Source of the DNA: Caryophanales bacterium UBA6448
Lineage (GTDB): Bacteria; Bacillota_I; Bacilli_A; RF39; UBA660
Reading direction: 5' to 3'
DNA: 11,919 nt
Assembly: GCA_002439555.1 (NCBI GenBank)
Contig: DJOC01000090.1
Coordinates: 1 to 11,919 of the forward strand
Program-made: the position numbers and the translations under genes
Shown: piece after piece, positions 5,649 to 11,919 of the stretch
Numbering within the stretch: the stretch's first letter is position 1
How the letters are laid out: every line of letters starts with the position of its first letter
Notes under the pieces: generated by a model
The model's input: only the letters and a program-made list of their open reading frames with translations
What the model was told of the DNA's origin: nothing
The model's database searches: none

Positions 5649-7123
5649 TGATTAAAAAACTAAAAATTAAATTAAAAAATAAAATAAATGATATAAAGGA
5701 TTATTTGAAACCTAAAAGTAAACTAGCCTCAAAAGCTGGATCATACTCCTTAATTACCACGACTATAGTATTAGCAATTATTATTGTTATAAATATTTTT
5801 GTAACAACATTACCAACTAAATATACAAAATTTGATATTAGTTCTAGTAAATTATATTCAATAACTAGTAATACCAAAGTAGTGGTTAATAATTTAAAAC
5901 AAGATGTAACAATATATTGGATAGTTCAAGCTGACCAAGAAAATAATATAATTGAAAACCTTCTTTCAAAATATAAAAGTTTATCAAAACATATAAAAAT
6001 TGTAAAGAAAAATCCGGATGTATTTCCAACATTTACCGAGCAATACACTGATGAAGAAGTACCCAATAATAGTTTAATCGTTGTTTCCGGGGATAGACAT
6101 AGATATATTAGTTATAATGATATTTACGTTCAAAGTGCTGATATGTATTCTTATTCCTATACAACATCTTTTGATGGGGAAGGTGCTATTACCTCTGCAA
6201 TAGATTATGTTATTACCGAAGATTTACCACAATTATATGTTATTGAGGGTCACGGTGAAACCGAGTTGCCTTCGACATTTGCTGATAATATTGAAAAAGA
6301 AAATATCCAAGTAAATACATTGTCATTACTTAATATTGATAAAATCCCTGAGGAAGCTGATGCCTTATTAATATATAATCCCTCTAGTGATATTTCTGAA
6401 GAGGAAGCTACTATGCTAATAGATTATGCAAATAATGGTGGTAAATTATTAGTTATGTCTGGCCCAAGTGAAAATGGCGAATTAAAAAATCTTAATAGCA
6501 TTTTGAATAAATATAATATAACGGTTGTAAAAGGTATTGTAATTGATGAAAATAGAAATAATTATGCATTTGGTTATCCATATATTCTGATGCCTCAAAT
6601 AGAAAATACAAATATTACAAGTTCATTAATTGATGAAAATTACAAAATAATATTACCACTTTCTCAAGGACTAAAAGTTGAATCTAGTAGTGATGCAACT
6701 GTAACTAAATTACTAACTACATCAAGTGATTCATTTAGTAAAATTGCAGGATTTAAATTAGATACATATAAAAAGGAAAGTGGCGATATAGATGGTCCAT
6801 TTACACTTGGAGTTTTAATTGAAACAAATAGTGATGGGCAAATTATATGGTATTCATCATCTGACTTTTTAAATGATAAATATAATGCATATTCTTCAGG
6901 AGCAAATGTAGACGTCGCAATGAATTCATTATCATCTTTAATTGGTGAAAAGGAAGCACTTGCAATTCGTAGTAAAAGCTTAAATTATAATTATTTAACA
7001 ATCGATGAATCAACAGCCTCTACTATAAAATTATTGATGATTGGTGTTTTCCCACTTGCTTATGTTGCAATAGGTACATACATAATTGTTAAAAGAAGGG
7101 TTAAACAAAATGAAGAAAATTAA
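5648..7123 (+). CDS. GldG-like ABC auxiliary protein
   Basis: Membrane-anchored auxiliary component (491 residues) of Gld-type ABC systems. After a Lys-rich N-terminus it has a membrane segment (about 35-56). The family's conserved stretch follows, KYTKFDISSSKLYSIT (58-73), ahead of the extracytoplasmic ABC_transp_aux domain. That domain includes VYVIEGHGE-like text (LYVIEGHGETELP, near 195-207) and GGKLLVMSGP. A second membrane segment close to the C-terminus (about 463-482) precedes a short basic tail. Both ends are thus in the cytoplasm and the middle is outside. Start ATG 5648 has AAAGGAGG about 7 bp upstream and overlaps the permease stop by one base. The role of these proteins outside gliding bacteria is unknown. 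Confidence 0.88.
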   Translation: MIKKLKIKLKNKINDIKDYLKPKSKLASKAGSYSLITTTIVLAIIIVINIFVTTLPTKYTKFDISSSKLYSITSNTKVVVNNLKQDVTIYWIVQADQENNIIENLLSKYKSLSKHIKIVKKNPDVFPTFTEQYTDEEVPNNSLIVVSGDRHRYISYNDIYVQSADMYSYSYTTSFDGEGAITSAIDYVITEDLPQLYVIEGHGETELPSTFADNIEKENIQVNTLSLLNIDKIPEEADALLIYNPSSDISEEEATMLIDYANNGGKLLVMSGPSENGELKNLNSILNKYNITVVKGIVIDENRNNYAFGYPYILMPQIENTNITSSLIDENYKIILPLSQGLKVESSSDATVTKLLTTSSDSFSKIAGFKLDTYKKESGDIDGPFTLGVLIETNSDGQIIWYSSSDFLNDKYNAYSSGANVDVAMNSLSSLIGEKEALAIRSKSLNYNYLTIDESTASTIKLLMIGVFPLAYVAIGTYIIVKRRVKQNEEN

Positions 7124-8543
7124 TATCAGTAAAAATGTAAAAGTTAAAAAACTAATTATTTTATGTATTATTTTATTTTCTTTTTCTATTATTACCGTAT
7201 TCCTTAATCATTATGAACAAAAAAGTGAAGAAATACGTAATAGTAATGAAATAGTGTTAAAAGTGGATAGTAGTTCAGTTGAAACAATATCTTGGGAATA
7301 TAATGATGAAAAATTTTCATTTTATAAAGAAGATGAAAAATGGATATATGATAATGATAATACTTTTCCAGTTGATAGTAGTAAAATAGAGAGTATATTA
7401 TCTAATTTCGAAGAATTTGGAGTTTCATTTATAATTGAGAATGTCGAAGATTATAAACAATATGGTTTAGATAATCCAGAATGTATAATAAAAATAAAAA
7501 CATCTGATAAAGAATATCAAATCCTAGTAGGAGATTTTAGTAAAATGGATGAACAACGATATGTTGATATAGGTGATGGAAATGTATATTTAGTAAGTAA
7601 GGATCCAACTGATTATTTATCAACTGATTTAAAAAATATTATTTTAAATGATAAAATAGATAACGTTGAAAATGTTACTAAAATTAAGTTTTCTGGAGAT
7701 TATAACTATGAAATAAATTATGAAGAAAATAGTAAAAATAGTTATAGCAAAGATGATGTTTATTTTACGAAAAAAAATAGTGAAGTTATACCATTAGATA
7801 CAAGTAAAGTAAATAGTTATATAGATACAATAACCTCATTAGATTTAAGTGAATATGTAACATATAATGTTTCAGAAAAGTTGCTTAAAGAGTATAATTT
7901 AGATGATCCTAAATTATCTATAACATTGGATTATAATTATGTAGATGAAAATAAAAAAACACAAACTGGTGCAGTAACTATACATATTGGTTATAATCAA
8001 AGTGAATGGAAAAAAGCTCAAAAGGCAGAAGAAAAAAATTCTGATGATATACCTAGTGTTACAAAATATATCCGTATAGGAGACTCTAAAATAATTTATA
8101 AAATAGATGATACTACTTATGATGAATTAATTGAATCTTCACAAAACAGTTTAAGACATAGTAAAGTAGTATGGATGAATATGGGTGATGTAACTAAAAT
8201 TGATGTTACTTTAGAGGGTAACACCCATACATTTACTCCGAAAGAGAATAAAAATGAAACGGTATGGTATTATAATAAGAATAAGATATCAATTGATTCT
8301 TTTGAAAGCACACTGAAAAATTTAAATGTTAGCAGCTTTACATCAGCACAGGCCTCAGATAAAGAGGAAATCAGTTTGTCAATTTATTTAAATAATGATA
8401 ATTTTTCTAAAATAGATCTTAAGATTTATAGATATGATGGCAAAAAGTGTCTTGTTGTATTAAATGGTGAAAGTTATGCCTATATTACAAGATCTAATGT
8501 AACAGATTTAATTGAGTCAGTTCAAGCAGTTGTTTTAGATTAA
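7110..8543 (+). CDS. DUF4340-domain membrane-anchored protein
   Basis: Last gene of the Gld-like operon (477 residues from ATG 7110). A single N-terminal membrane anchor (about 13-34 after a Lys-rich start) leads to a long extracytoplasmic region. That region contains repeated DUF4340-type units: an ISWEYNDEKFSFYKEDEKWIY-like strand pair, FPVDSSKIESILSNF, YGLDNP, then a short beta stretch. A second round starts near residue 195 (IPLDTSKVNSYIDTI, YNLDDP), and a degenerate third lies near the end (WYYNKNKISIDSF). Start 7110 is preferred over a TTG at 7086 because it encodes the charged start before the anchor and has AAGAAGGG 9 bp upstream. It overlaps the previous gene by 14 bp. In the family this protein accompanies the GldG-like subunit, but its biochemical function is not known. 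A 15-bp tandem repeat spans its stop codon. Confidence 0.88.
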   Translation: MKKINISKNVKVKKLIILCIILFSFSIITVFLNHYEQKSEEIRNSNEIVLKVDSSSVETISWEYNDEKFSFYKEDEKWIYDNDNTFPVDSSKIESILSNFEEFGVSFIIENVEDYKQYGLDNPECIIKIKTSDKEYQILVGDFSKMDEQRYVDIGDGNVYLVSKDPTDYLSTDLKNIILNDKIDNVENVTKIKFSGDYNYEINYEENSKNSYSKDDVYFTKKNSEVIPLDTSKVNSYIDTITSLDLSEYVTYNVSEKLLKEYNLDDPKLSITLDYNYVDENKKTQTGAVTIHIGYNQSEWKKAQKAEEKNSDDIPSVTKYIRIGDSKIIYKIDDTTYDELIESSQNSLRHSKVVWMNMGDVTKIDVTLEGNTHTFTPKENKNETVWYYNKNKISIDSFESTLKNLNVSSFTSAQASDKEEISLSIYLNNDNFSKIDLKIYRYDGKKCLVVLNGESYAYITRSNVTDLIESVQAVVLD

Positions 8544-8564
8544 AATATATTAGATTAAAATATA
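8535..8564 (+). repeat. Perfect 15-bp tandem duplication across the DUF4340 stop codon
   Basis: TTAGATTAAAATATA occurs twice in a row (8535-8549 and 8550-8564). The first copy contains the final codons and stop of the DUF4340 gene. It looks like a slippage duplication with no effect on the protein. Confidence 0.9.
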
Positions 8565-8573
8565 TATTAAAAC

Positions 8574-8597
8574 TGAGGATAGTTCTTCAATTTTTTT
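8574..8597 (+). terminator. Terminator of the ABC operon
   Basis: TGAGGA (8574-8579) pairs with TCTTCA (8584-8589), one G-U, around TAGT, then seven T's at 8591-8597. It is short but well placed, 31 bp after the last gene of the operon. Confidence 0.75.
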
Positions 8598-8606
8598 GAT
8601 AAATTA

Positions 8607-8615
8607 TGCTATAAT
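8607..8615 (+). promoter_or_regulatory. Extended -10 promoter before a short ORF
   Basis: TGC-TATAAT (8607-8615) is a perfect extended -10 element. A weak TTCAAT lies 18 bp upstream (8586-8591), inside the preceding terminator. The start of transcription would fall at about 8622, right at the SD of the short ORF. Confidence 0.6.
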
Positions 8616-8632
8616 CATTTTAAGGAGAAAAA

Positions 8633-8731
8633 GTGAAAAAGTCGGGATTACTTTTAATAAAATTAAGATTAAACATCTTGCATAAATATATAAATAAATG
8701 TTATATTATAAATAGGAACGTGATAGATTAA
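8633..8731 (+). CDS. Short ORF of 32 codons, unidentified
   Basis: GTG 8633 with AAGGAG (8622-8627) at ideal spacing encodes a basic, Leu/Ile-rich peptide (starting MKKSGLLLIKLRLNILHKYI) that ends at TAA 8729-8731. With the strong extended -10 just upstream, the transcript would be almost leaderless. A hairpin (8730-8760) follows at once. It may be a small basic peptide, a leader, or the 5' stump of a gene cut off by the foreign-looking sequence that begins near here. No family is recognised. Confidence 0.4.
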   Translation: MKKSGLLLIKLRLNILHKYINKCYIINRNVID

Positions 8732-8760
8732 CGTTACCTAAGTTTATTCAAAGGCAGCGT
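8730..8760. repeat. Inverted repeat after the short ORF
   Basis: AACGTTACCT (8730-8739) can pair with AGGCAGCGTT (8752-8761) with one mismatch and one wobble, around a 12-nt loop. No T-tract follows on either strand, so it is not a normal terminator. It lies at the left edge of the higher-GC stretch. Confidence 0.4.
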
Positions 8761-8816
8761 TATCCTATATTTTAGAAATCAAAAGTTGTAATAAGCAAAT
8801 GATGAATTCTATTATA

Positions 8817-9037
8817 CTACGGATGACGCTTCTTATTTTGTCTTGATATGTTACAACCAAGAAAAATAATATGATACAGATAAGTAGTTTTTCGTGCGTT
8901 TTTTTTCACACACATTCCTCCTCTCCATTGAAATCAAAGATGCAAAATTACACCCAAAACCCTTTGGACTATTGGAAAGGTAACGCCATTCCTGCACGTT
9001 CAAGTAAGTATTATACATATGTATTTTAGCATTGCAA
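8817..9037 (-). other. Foreign-looking minus-strand expression leader with a truncated reading frame
   Basis: This stretch is visibly richer in G+C than its surroundings and has no plus-strand gene. On the minus strand it holds TTGCAA (9037-9032), 16 bp, TATAAT (9015-9010), and a leader of about 90 nt. The leader can form small hairpins (GGAATGG with CCTTTCC near 8996-8978, and CCAAA with TTTGG just after). A perfect GAGAGGAGG SD (about 8925-8917) is followed 7 bp later by GTG (8909-8907). The frame MKKNARKTTYLYHIIFLGCN and ten further codons stops at 8817. A promoter, structured leader and strong SD before a cut-off frame look like the 5' end of a mobile or resistance-type gene whose body is missing. 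I cannot name it. An overlapping 67-codon frame at 8851-9054 also exists. Confidence 0.4.
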
Positions 9038-9097
9038 CAACTTCGACAAAACAAGACAAAATATGCTATGAATTTATAGAAAATTTACTTTATGCGA

Positions 9098-9106
9098 TGT
9101 TATAAT
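9098..9106 (+). promoter_or_regulatory. Extended -10 promoter of the dgkA pseudogene
   Basis: TGT-TATAAT (9098-9106) is a full extended -10 element 24 bp before the dgkA start. No good -35 is seen. Confidence 0.55.
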
Positions 9107-9129
9107 TAGGTAGAAAGAAGTGATTATGA

Positions 9130-9495
9130 ATGAAAAATAAAAAACTAATTAATAGTTTTAAATATGCTTTTGAGGGAATAAAAAATGCTTTTAAATCAGA
9201 AAAAAATATGAAAATACACGTATCTATTGCATTTCTTGTAGTGCTGTTTGGTATACTTTTAAAGATTAAAACTTGGGAATGGATTGTATGCATAAGTTAT
9301 TTTGCTTTGGTTATTGGCACGGAATGCTTTAATACCGCAACCCGAGATAGTTGTTAATTTAGCAATGCCAGAAATTAATAAAGATGCAAAAAGATCAAAA
9401 GATATTTCTGCAGGTGGAGTTTTAGTTTTGCTACCAGCTCTGCAGTAGTGGGACTTATCATATTTGTACCTAAAATATTAGCCTTATTTAAATAA
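9130..9495 (+). pseudogene. dgkA: dgkA-like undecaprenol/diacylglycerol kinase, broken by two compensating indels
   Basis: The intact enzyme is a small three-helix membrane kinase that phosphorylates undecaprenol or diacylglycerol in lipid recycling. ATG 9130 follows GAAAGAAG and encodes SFKYAFEGIKNAFKSEKNMK, a first hydrophobic helix (IHVSIAFLVVLFGILL) and a second ending ALVIGTECFNTA. One extra base in CCC (9341-9343) then throws the frame, with a stop at 9355-9357. The sequence continues in the next frame as EIVVNLAMPEINKDAKRSKDISAGGVLVL, which supplies the catalytic-region Glu after NTA. A missing base near 9430 shifts it back to the original frame (SSAVVGLIIFVPKILALFK), with TAA at 9493-9495. 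The repaired protein is about 121 residues, normal for Gram-positive DgkA. The region between the indels is the most conserved part of the enzyme. Usual dgkA neighbours (ybeY, era, cdd) are absent, so this may be a second, expendable copy. Confidence 0.85.
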
Positions 9496-9525
9496 GAGAT
9501 TAATGGCTTTTTAGGTATTTTTTTT
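9468..9525 (+). terminator. Terminator overlapping the 3' end of dgkA
   Basis: ACCTAAAA (9468-9475) pairs with TTTTAGGT (9509-9516), and AGCC (9480-9483) with GGCT (9505-9508), leaving a 4-nt bulge. An inner palindrome CTTATTTAAATAAG (9483-9496) sits in the loop. Eight T's follow (9518-9525). The left arm lies inside the coding sequence. Confidence 0.7.
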
Positions 9526-9540
9526 GAAAGGAAAATAAAA

Positions 9541-9984
9541 ATGGAAATTATTGAGATTTTAAATGAAGAAAAATATTTGAAAGAATATATAGGGCTTTGT
9601 TATTTAGAGTGGTCCTCAAAAAGTATGGCATTAGAAAAATATATTGAATATAAATTTAAAAGTATAAAAACTGATGACAATGTCATAAGTGTATTAGGCC
9701 TTATAAATGATAAAAAGTTAATAGGTTTTATTTCATTATTTAAAATAGATGGTGATGAAAGAAAAGATTTATCTCCTTGGCAATTCACTATGTATGTAAA
9801 AAAAGAGTATCGCAAAAAAGGTTATTCAAAATTATTAAATGATGCTTTACTTAAAAAAACAAAATCATTAGGTTTTGTAAAAGTATATTTAAAATCTAAT
9901 TTAGTTAATTATTATGAAAGATTTGGTGCTATTTTTATTGAAAAACTTAATAATGAAGAAAGTTTATTTTATATAAATTTATAA
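9541..9984 (+). CDS. GNAT-family N-acetyltransferase
   Basis: A 147-residue acetyl-CoA-dependent acetyltransferase. It shows the GNAT order: an N-terminal helix region (EWSSKSMALEKYIEYKF), strands VISVLGLIN and KLIGFISLF, strand 4 PWQFTMYVKKEY, and the acetyl-CoA loop RKKGYSKLL (R-x-x-G-x-x/S form). A helix ALLKKTKSLGF follows, then strand KVYLKSN, NYYERFGAIFIEK and the final strand. The NYYERFGA segment is the usual C-terminal motif. The acceptor cannot be inferred: small-molecule, antibiotic and protein substrates all occur in this family. Start ATG 9541 has AAAGGAAAA about 8 bp upstream. The gene lies alone between the dgkA terminator and the repeat array of the next promoter, and no separate promoter is evident, so it may depend on read-through. 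Confidence 0.88.
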   Translation: MEIIEILNEEKYLKEYIGLCYLEWSSKSMALEKYIEYKFKSIKTDDNVISVLGLINDKKLIGFISLFKIDGDERKDLSPWQFTMYVKKEYRKKGYSKLLNDALLKKTKSLGFVKVYLKSNLVNYYERFGAIFIEKLNNEESLFYINL

Positions 9985-9991
9985 TTATCTC

Positions 9992-10071
9992 GTCAAAACG
10001 TTAAAAAATGCATGCTTTTATGTCGTCAAAACGTTAAAATTTTAGCAAAATATCTTGTCAAAACGTTAAAA
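9992..10071 (+). repeat. Three phased copies of GTCAAAACGTTAAAA upstream of the ATPase gene
   Basis: Identical 15-mers start at 9992, 10025 and 10057 (33- and 32-bp steps, about three turns of B-DNA each). All are in the same direction and share a Y-T-Y stretch just before them (CTC, GTC, CTT context). The separating 17-18 bp differ. Each contains the palindrome AACGTT. The last copy overlaps the -35 of the ATPase promoter. The arrangement suggests cooperative binding of a regulator along one face of the DNA. Confidence 0.85.
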
Positions 10072-10083
10072 AAAGTATAAAAT
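10055..10083 (+). promoter_or_regulatory. Promoter of the AAA_14/DUF4143 ATPase gene
   Basis: TTGTCA (10055-10060) and TAAAAT (10078-10083) are 17 bp apart; TATAAA (10076-10081) with 15 bp is an alternative reading. The -35 is the start of the third 15-mer copy, so a protein bound there would be expected to block or replace polymerase contact. Confidence 0.6.
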
Positions 10084-10105
10084 ATATTTAGAAAGAGGGG
10101 ATAAT

Positions 10106-11455
10106 ATGAATGAAAAAATATATTTCAAAAGGAAGATTTATAACAAATTAGTAGAGTGGAAAGAAAGTAGTAATGGAACAACTGCACTTTTGATTGAGGG
10201 AGCAAGACGTATTGGTAAAAGTACAATTGCAGAACAGTTTGCTAAGAACGAGTATGAAGAATACATACTTATTGATTTTAATATTGCTCCAATTGAAATA
10301 AAAAATTTATTTATTTATGAAAGAAATGACATTGATCTTATTTTACAAAAACTGCAATCATTTTATGGAAAAGTATTACCAACAAGAAAGTCACTGATTA
10401 TTTTTGATGAGGTCCAGTTTTGCCCTGAAGCAAGATCACTTATTAAATATTTGGTGGCTGATGGAAGATATGACTATTTGGAAACTGGTTCATTAATTTC
10501 AATAAAAAAGAATGTTCAAAACATAATTATTCCTTCAGAAGAAAAGAAAATTAATATGTATCCTTTAGATTTTGAGGAGTTTTTATGGGCTCTTGGTGAT
10601 GTAAATACTATACCTTTTTTAAAACAATGTTTTGATAATAAAAATAGTGTTGATATTGCACATAACCCTATAATGAAAAAATTTAGAACTTATATTCTAG
10701 TTGGTGGTATGCCACAGGCGATTGTTGAATATATAAAAACAAAAAGTTTTGATAAGGTTGATGATAAAAAAAGAGATATATTATCTTTATATCAAGAAGA
10801 TATTAATAAATATGGTGACAATAGTAAAAAAATATTAAGTATTTATCAAAATATTCCAGGTCAACTATCAAATGGAAATAAAAAATATAAAATTACGGCA
10901 ATTGATAAAAAAGCAAGAAATCAAAATTATGAAGAAGAATTGATTTGGTTGGATGAAGCAAAAATTATTAACCTATGTAATAATGTCACTGATCCAAGTG
11001 TTGGACTTGCTCTTACTAAAGACGATAATCATTATAAATGCTACCAATCTGATGTTGGACTTTTGGTTACACAAGCATTTATTAATAAACCTTTTGTAGA
11101 TAACGAAATATATAAGGCTATACTTTTTGATAAATTAAATGTTAATGAGGGAATGATAATGGAAAATTACGTTGCTCAAACACTTAAGGCAAAAGGGTAT
11201 GAACTATTTTATTATTTTAAAAATGATAATGATGTTATAGAAAATAATATGGAAGTTGATTTTGTTATAGTTCAAGATAAAAAATTAAATCCAATTGAAG
11301 TAAAATCTGGAAATTATAAAAAACATACATCAATTGATAGATTTAAGGAAAAGTTTAAAAAAAGTGTTGGAACTAGATATGTTCTTCACACAAAAGATTT
11401 AAAAGTTGAAGGCGATATTGTTTATCTACCATTATATATGGCTATGTTTTTATAA
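10106..11455 (+). CDS. AAA_14 / DUF4143 ATPase with PD-(D/E)xK-like C-terminus (COG1373 type)
   Basis: A 449-residue P-loop ATPase. The N-terminal AAA_14 domain has Walker A GARRIGKST (32-40), Walker B LIIFDEVQ (97-104, D101-E102), and the sensor-like LETGSLI (125-131). The family stretch MYPLDFEEFLWALG (151-164) follows, then VGGMPQAIVEYI (199-210) at the start of the DUF4143 region. The C-terminal end has VNEGMIMENYVAQTL and then EVDFVIV...PIEVKSG, whose D385, E398 and K400 fit a PD-(D/E)xK nuclease-like fold. Such ATPases are common, often in many copies, in anaerobes and archaea, and their function is not established. ATG 10106 follows GAGGGG (10095-10100). The gene is monocistronic between its own phased-repeat promoter and a terminator at 11460. 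No DNA methylase or toxin partner is adjacent. Confidence 0.92.
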   Translation: MNEKIYFKRKIYNKLVEWKESSNGTTALLIEGARRIGKSTIAEQFAKNEYEEYILIDFNIAPIEIKNLFIYERNDIDLILQKLQSFYGKVLPTRKSLIIFDEVQFCPEARSLIKYLVADGRYDYLETGSLISIKKNVQNIIIPSEEKKINMYPLDFEEFLWALGDVNTIPFLKQCFDNKNSVDIAHNPIMKKFRTYILVGGMPQAIVEYIKTKSFDKVDDKKRDILSLYQEDINKYGDNSKKILSIYQNIPGQLSNGNKKYKITAIDKKARNQNYEEELIWLDEAKIINLCNNVTDPSVGLALTKDDNHYKCYQSDVGLLVTQAFINKPFVDNEIYKAILFDKLNVNEGMIMENYVAQTLKAKGYELFYYFKNDNDVIENNMEVDFVIVQDKKLNPIEVKSGNYKKHTSIDRFKEKFKKSVGTRYVLHTKDLKVEGDIVYLPLYMAMFL

Positions 11456-11459
11456 TTTT

Positions 11460-11483
11460 AAGGTGGTTTTATACCATCTTTTT
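11460..11483 (+). terminator. Terminator of the ATPase gene
   Basis: AAGGTGGT (11460-11467) pairs with ACCATCTT (11473-11480), one G-U, around TTTAT, followed by TTT. It lies 4 bp after the stop. Confidence 0.85.
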
Positions 11484-11520
11484 AAATATAATAAATTGTT
11501 AAAATTTTGATGGAAATAAG

Positions 11521-11570
11521 TATAATGTAAACAGTTGTTGCTATTAAAATAAAAAAATAAATGATATGAT
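11521..11570 (+). promoter_or_regulatory. Candidate promoters of the XRE regulator gene
   Basis: Two possible -10 boxes are present: TATAAT (11521-11526), whose best -35 candidates are poor or badly spaced, and TGA-TATGAT (11562-11570), an extended -10 about 23 bp before the gene. The choice cannot be made from sequence alone. Confidence 0.4.
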
Positions 11571-11592
11571 TTTAACTGAAAGGAAGGAAAAT

Positions 11593-11919
11593 ATGACTTT
11601 AGGAGAGAAAATAAAAAAGCTTCGAAATAATGCTAATATTTCACAAGAAGATTTAGCGGAACAAATAGGTGTTTCAAGACAAATAGTTACTAAATGGGAA
11701 AAGGATGCAGGACTTCCAGATATTCAAAATTTAAAGAAAATCGCAAAAGTATTTGATATTTCAATTGATGAATTACTTGATTATAAAGATGAACTTTTTG
11801 AAAAAGATATTATCGAAGAAAACTACACTTTAGAGGGCATTACAAAAACTGGAAAATGTCGTAGTAAGGAAGAACAATATGTAGTAAATAGATTTGATGG
11901 TGCTATTTCAATTTACTCT
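11593..11919 (+). CDS. XRE-family helix-turn-helix regulator (3' end beyond the window)
   Basis: ATG 11593 follows AGGAAGG (11581-11587) and stays open for 109 codons to the window edge. Residues 1-60 are a typical HTH_3/XRE domain: MTLGEKIKKLRNNANISQEDLA, then EQIGVSRQIVTKWEKDAGLPDIQNLKKIAKVF and ISIDELLD. After a charged linker a second part begins (YTLEGITKTGKCRSKEEQYVV), which may be a beta-rich domain of the kind found after the HTH in Bacillota XRE proteins. It is probably a transcriptional repressor; its targets are not visible. Confidence 0.9.
   Translation, partial: MTLGEKIKKLRNNANISQEDLAEQIGVSRQIVTKWEKDAGLPDIQNLKKIAKVFDISIDELLDYKDELFEKDIIEENYTLEGITKTGKCRSKEEQYVVNRFDGAISIYS

Noticed and set aside
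7086..7109. TTG start for the DUF4340 protein
   Set aside because: It would lengthen the overlap with the GldG-like gene to 38 bp and adds residues before the Lys-rich start; ATG 7110 has a suitable SD.
8851..9054. 67-codon minus-strand frame read as a protein
   Set aside because: Its start has no SD, it covers the leader and promoter-proximal DNA, and the better-placed GTG frame at 8909 overlaps it. It is kept only as a remark in the region entry.
9090..9293. Minus-strand frame of 67 codons across the dgkA start
   Set aside because: It is the antisense of the dgkA coding sequence, with no SD or family pattern.
9600..9815. Minus-strand frame of 71 codons inside the acetyltransferase
   Set aside because: It lies fully antisense to a recognisable GNAT gene and has no start signals.
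10003..10020. GCATGC-centred A/T palindrome as a terminator of the acetyltransferase
   Set aside because: The possible stem is weak and interrupted, and it falls between copies of the promoter repeat array.
9992..10071. Three short repeats with 17-18 bp between them, like a small CRISPR array
   Set aside because: The repeats are only 15 bp, the spacers are too short, no cas gene is near, and the last copy is part of a promoter.

Overview
The window is about 75% A+T and comes from a low-GC Gram-positive (Bacillota-type) chromosome, probably a gut-type Bacilli/Erysipelotrichia/Clostridia relative. The evidence is strong AGGAGG-like Shine-Dalgarno (SD) sites, sigma-A-like promoters, hairpin-plus-T-tract terminators and a heavy AAA/ATA/TTA codon bias. 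Trp is encoded by TGG and TGA acts as a stop (for example at the ABC ATPase/permease junction), so a Mycoplasma-type code is not indicated. The species cannot be named from the sequence.

Layout. (1) 1-292: the C-terminal end of a TIGR03943/YcgQ-like protein, closed by a clear terminator. (2) 300-1430: a decayed accessory island. Its centre is a type III toxin-antitoxin locus of the ToxIN/AbiQ kind: a promoter, a short antitoxin RNA with one complete 34-nt pseudoknot unit, a terminator, and a toxN gene broken by three indels. A small frameshifted ORF follows. The island is bounded by two almost identical 25-bp terminator sequences in direct orientation. (3) 1430-8600: the core of the window. 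An OmpR-type response regulator and its histidine kinase are followed by a thioredoxin-fold protein with no cysteines, then a four-gene Gld-like ABC operon (ATPase, ABC-2 permease, GldG-like auxiliary protein, DUF4340 protein). Three promoters, before the regulator, the thioredoxin-like gene and the ABC operon, carry the same 11-bp-period direct repeat (TTTMAG-N5-TTTCAG). This suggests one autoregulated regulon. (4) 8600-9100: a short plus-strand ORF with a good promoter, then a compositionally distinct stretch that holds, on the minus strand, a promoter, a structured leader, a strong SD and a truncated reading frame. (5) 9130-9525: a dgkA (undecaprenol/diacylglycerol kinase) pseudogene with two compensating indels. 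(6) 9541-11483: a GNAT acetyltransferase, then an AAA_14/DUF4143 ATPase whose promoter has three copies of GTCAAAACGTTAAAA spaced about three helical turns apart. (7) 11593-end: the start of an XRE-family regulator gene.

The clearest working unit is the two-component system, which is likely to control itself, the cysteine-less thioredoxin-like protein and the Gld-like ABC complex. The most notable secondary signals are the minimal ToxI RNA beside a dead toxin and the phased repeat array in front of the ATPase. All identifications rest on reading motifs by eye; no database search was run.
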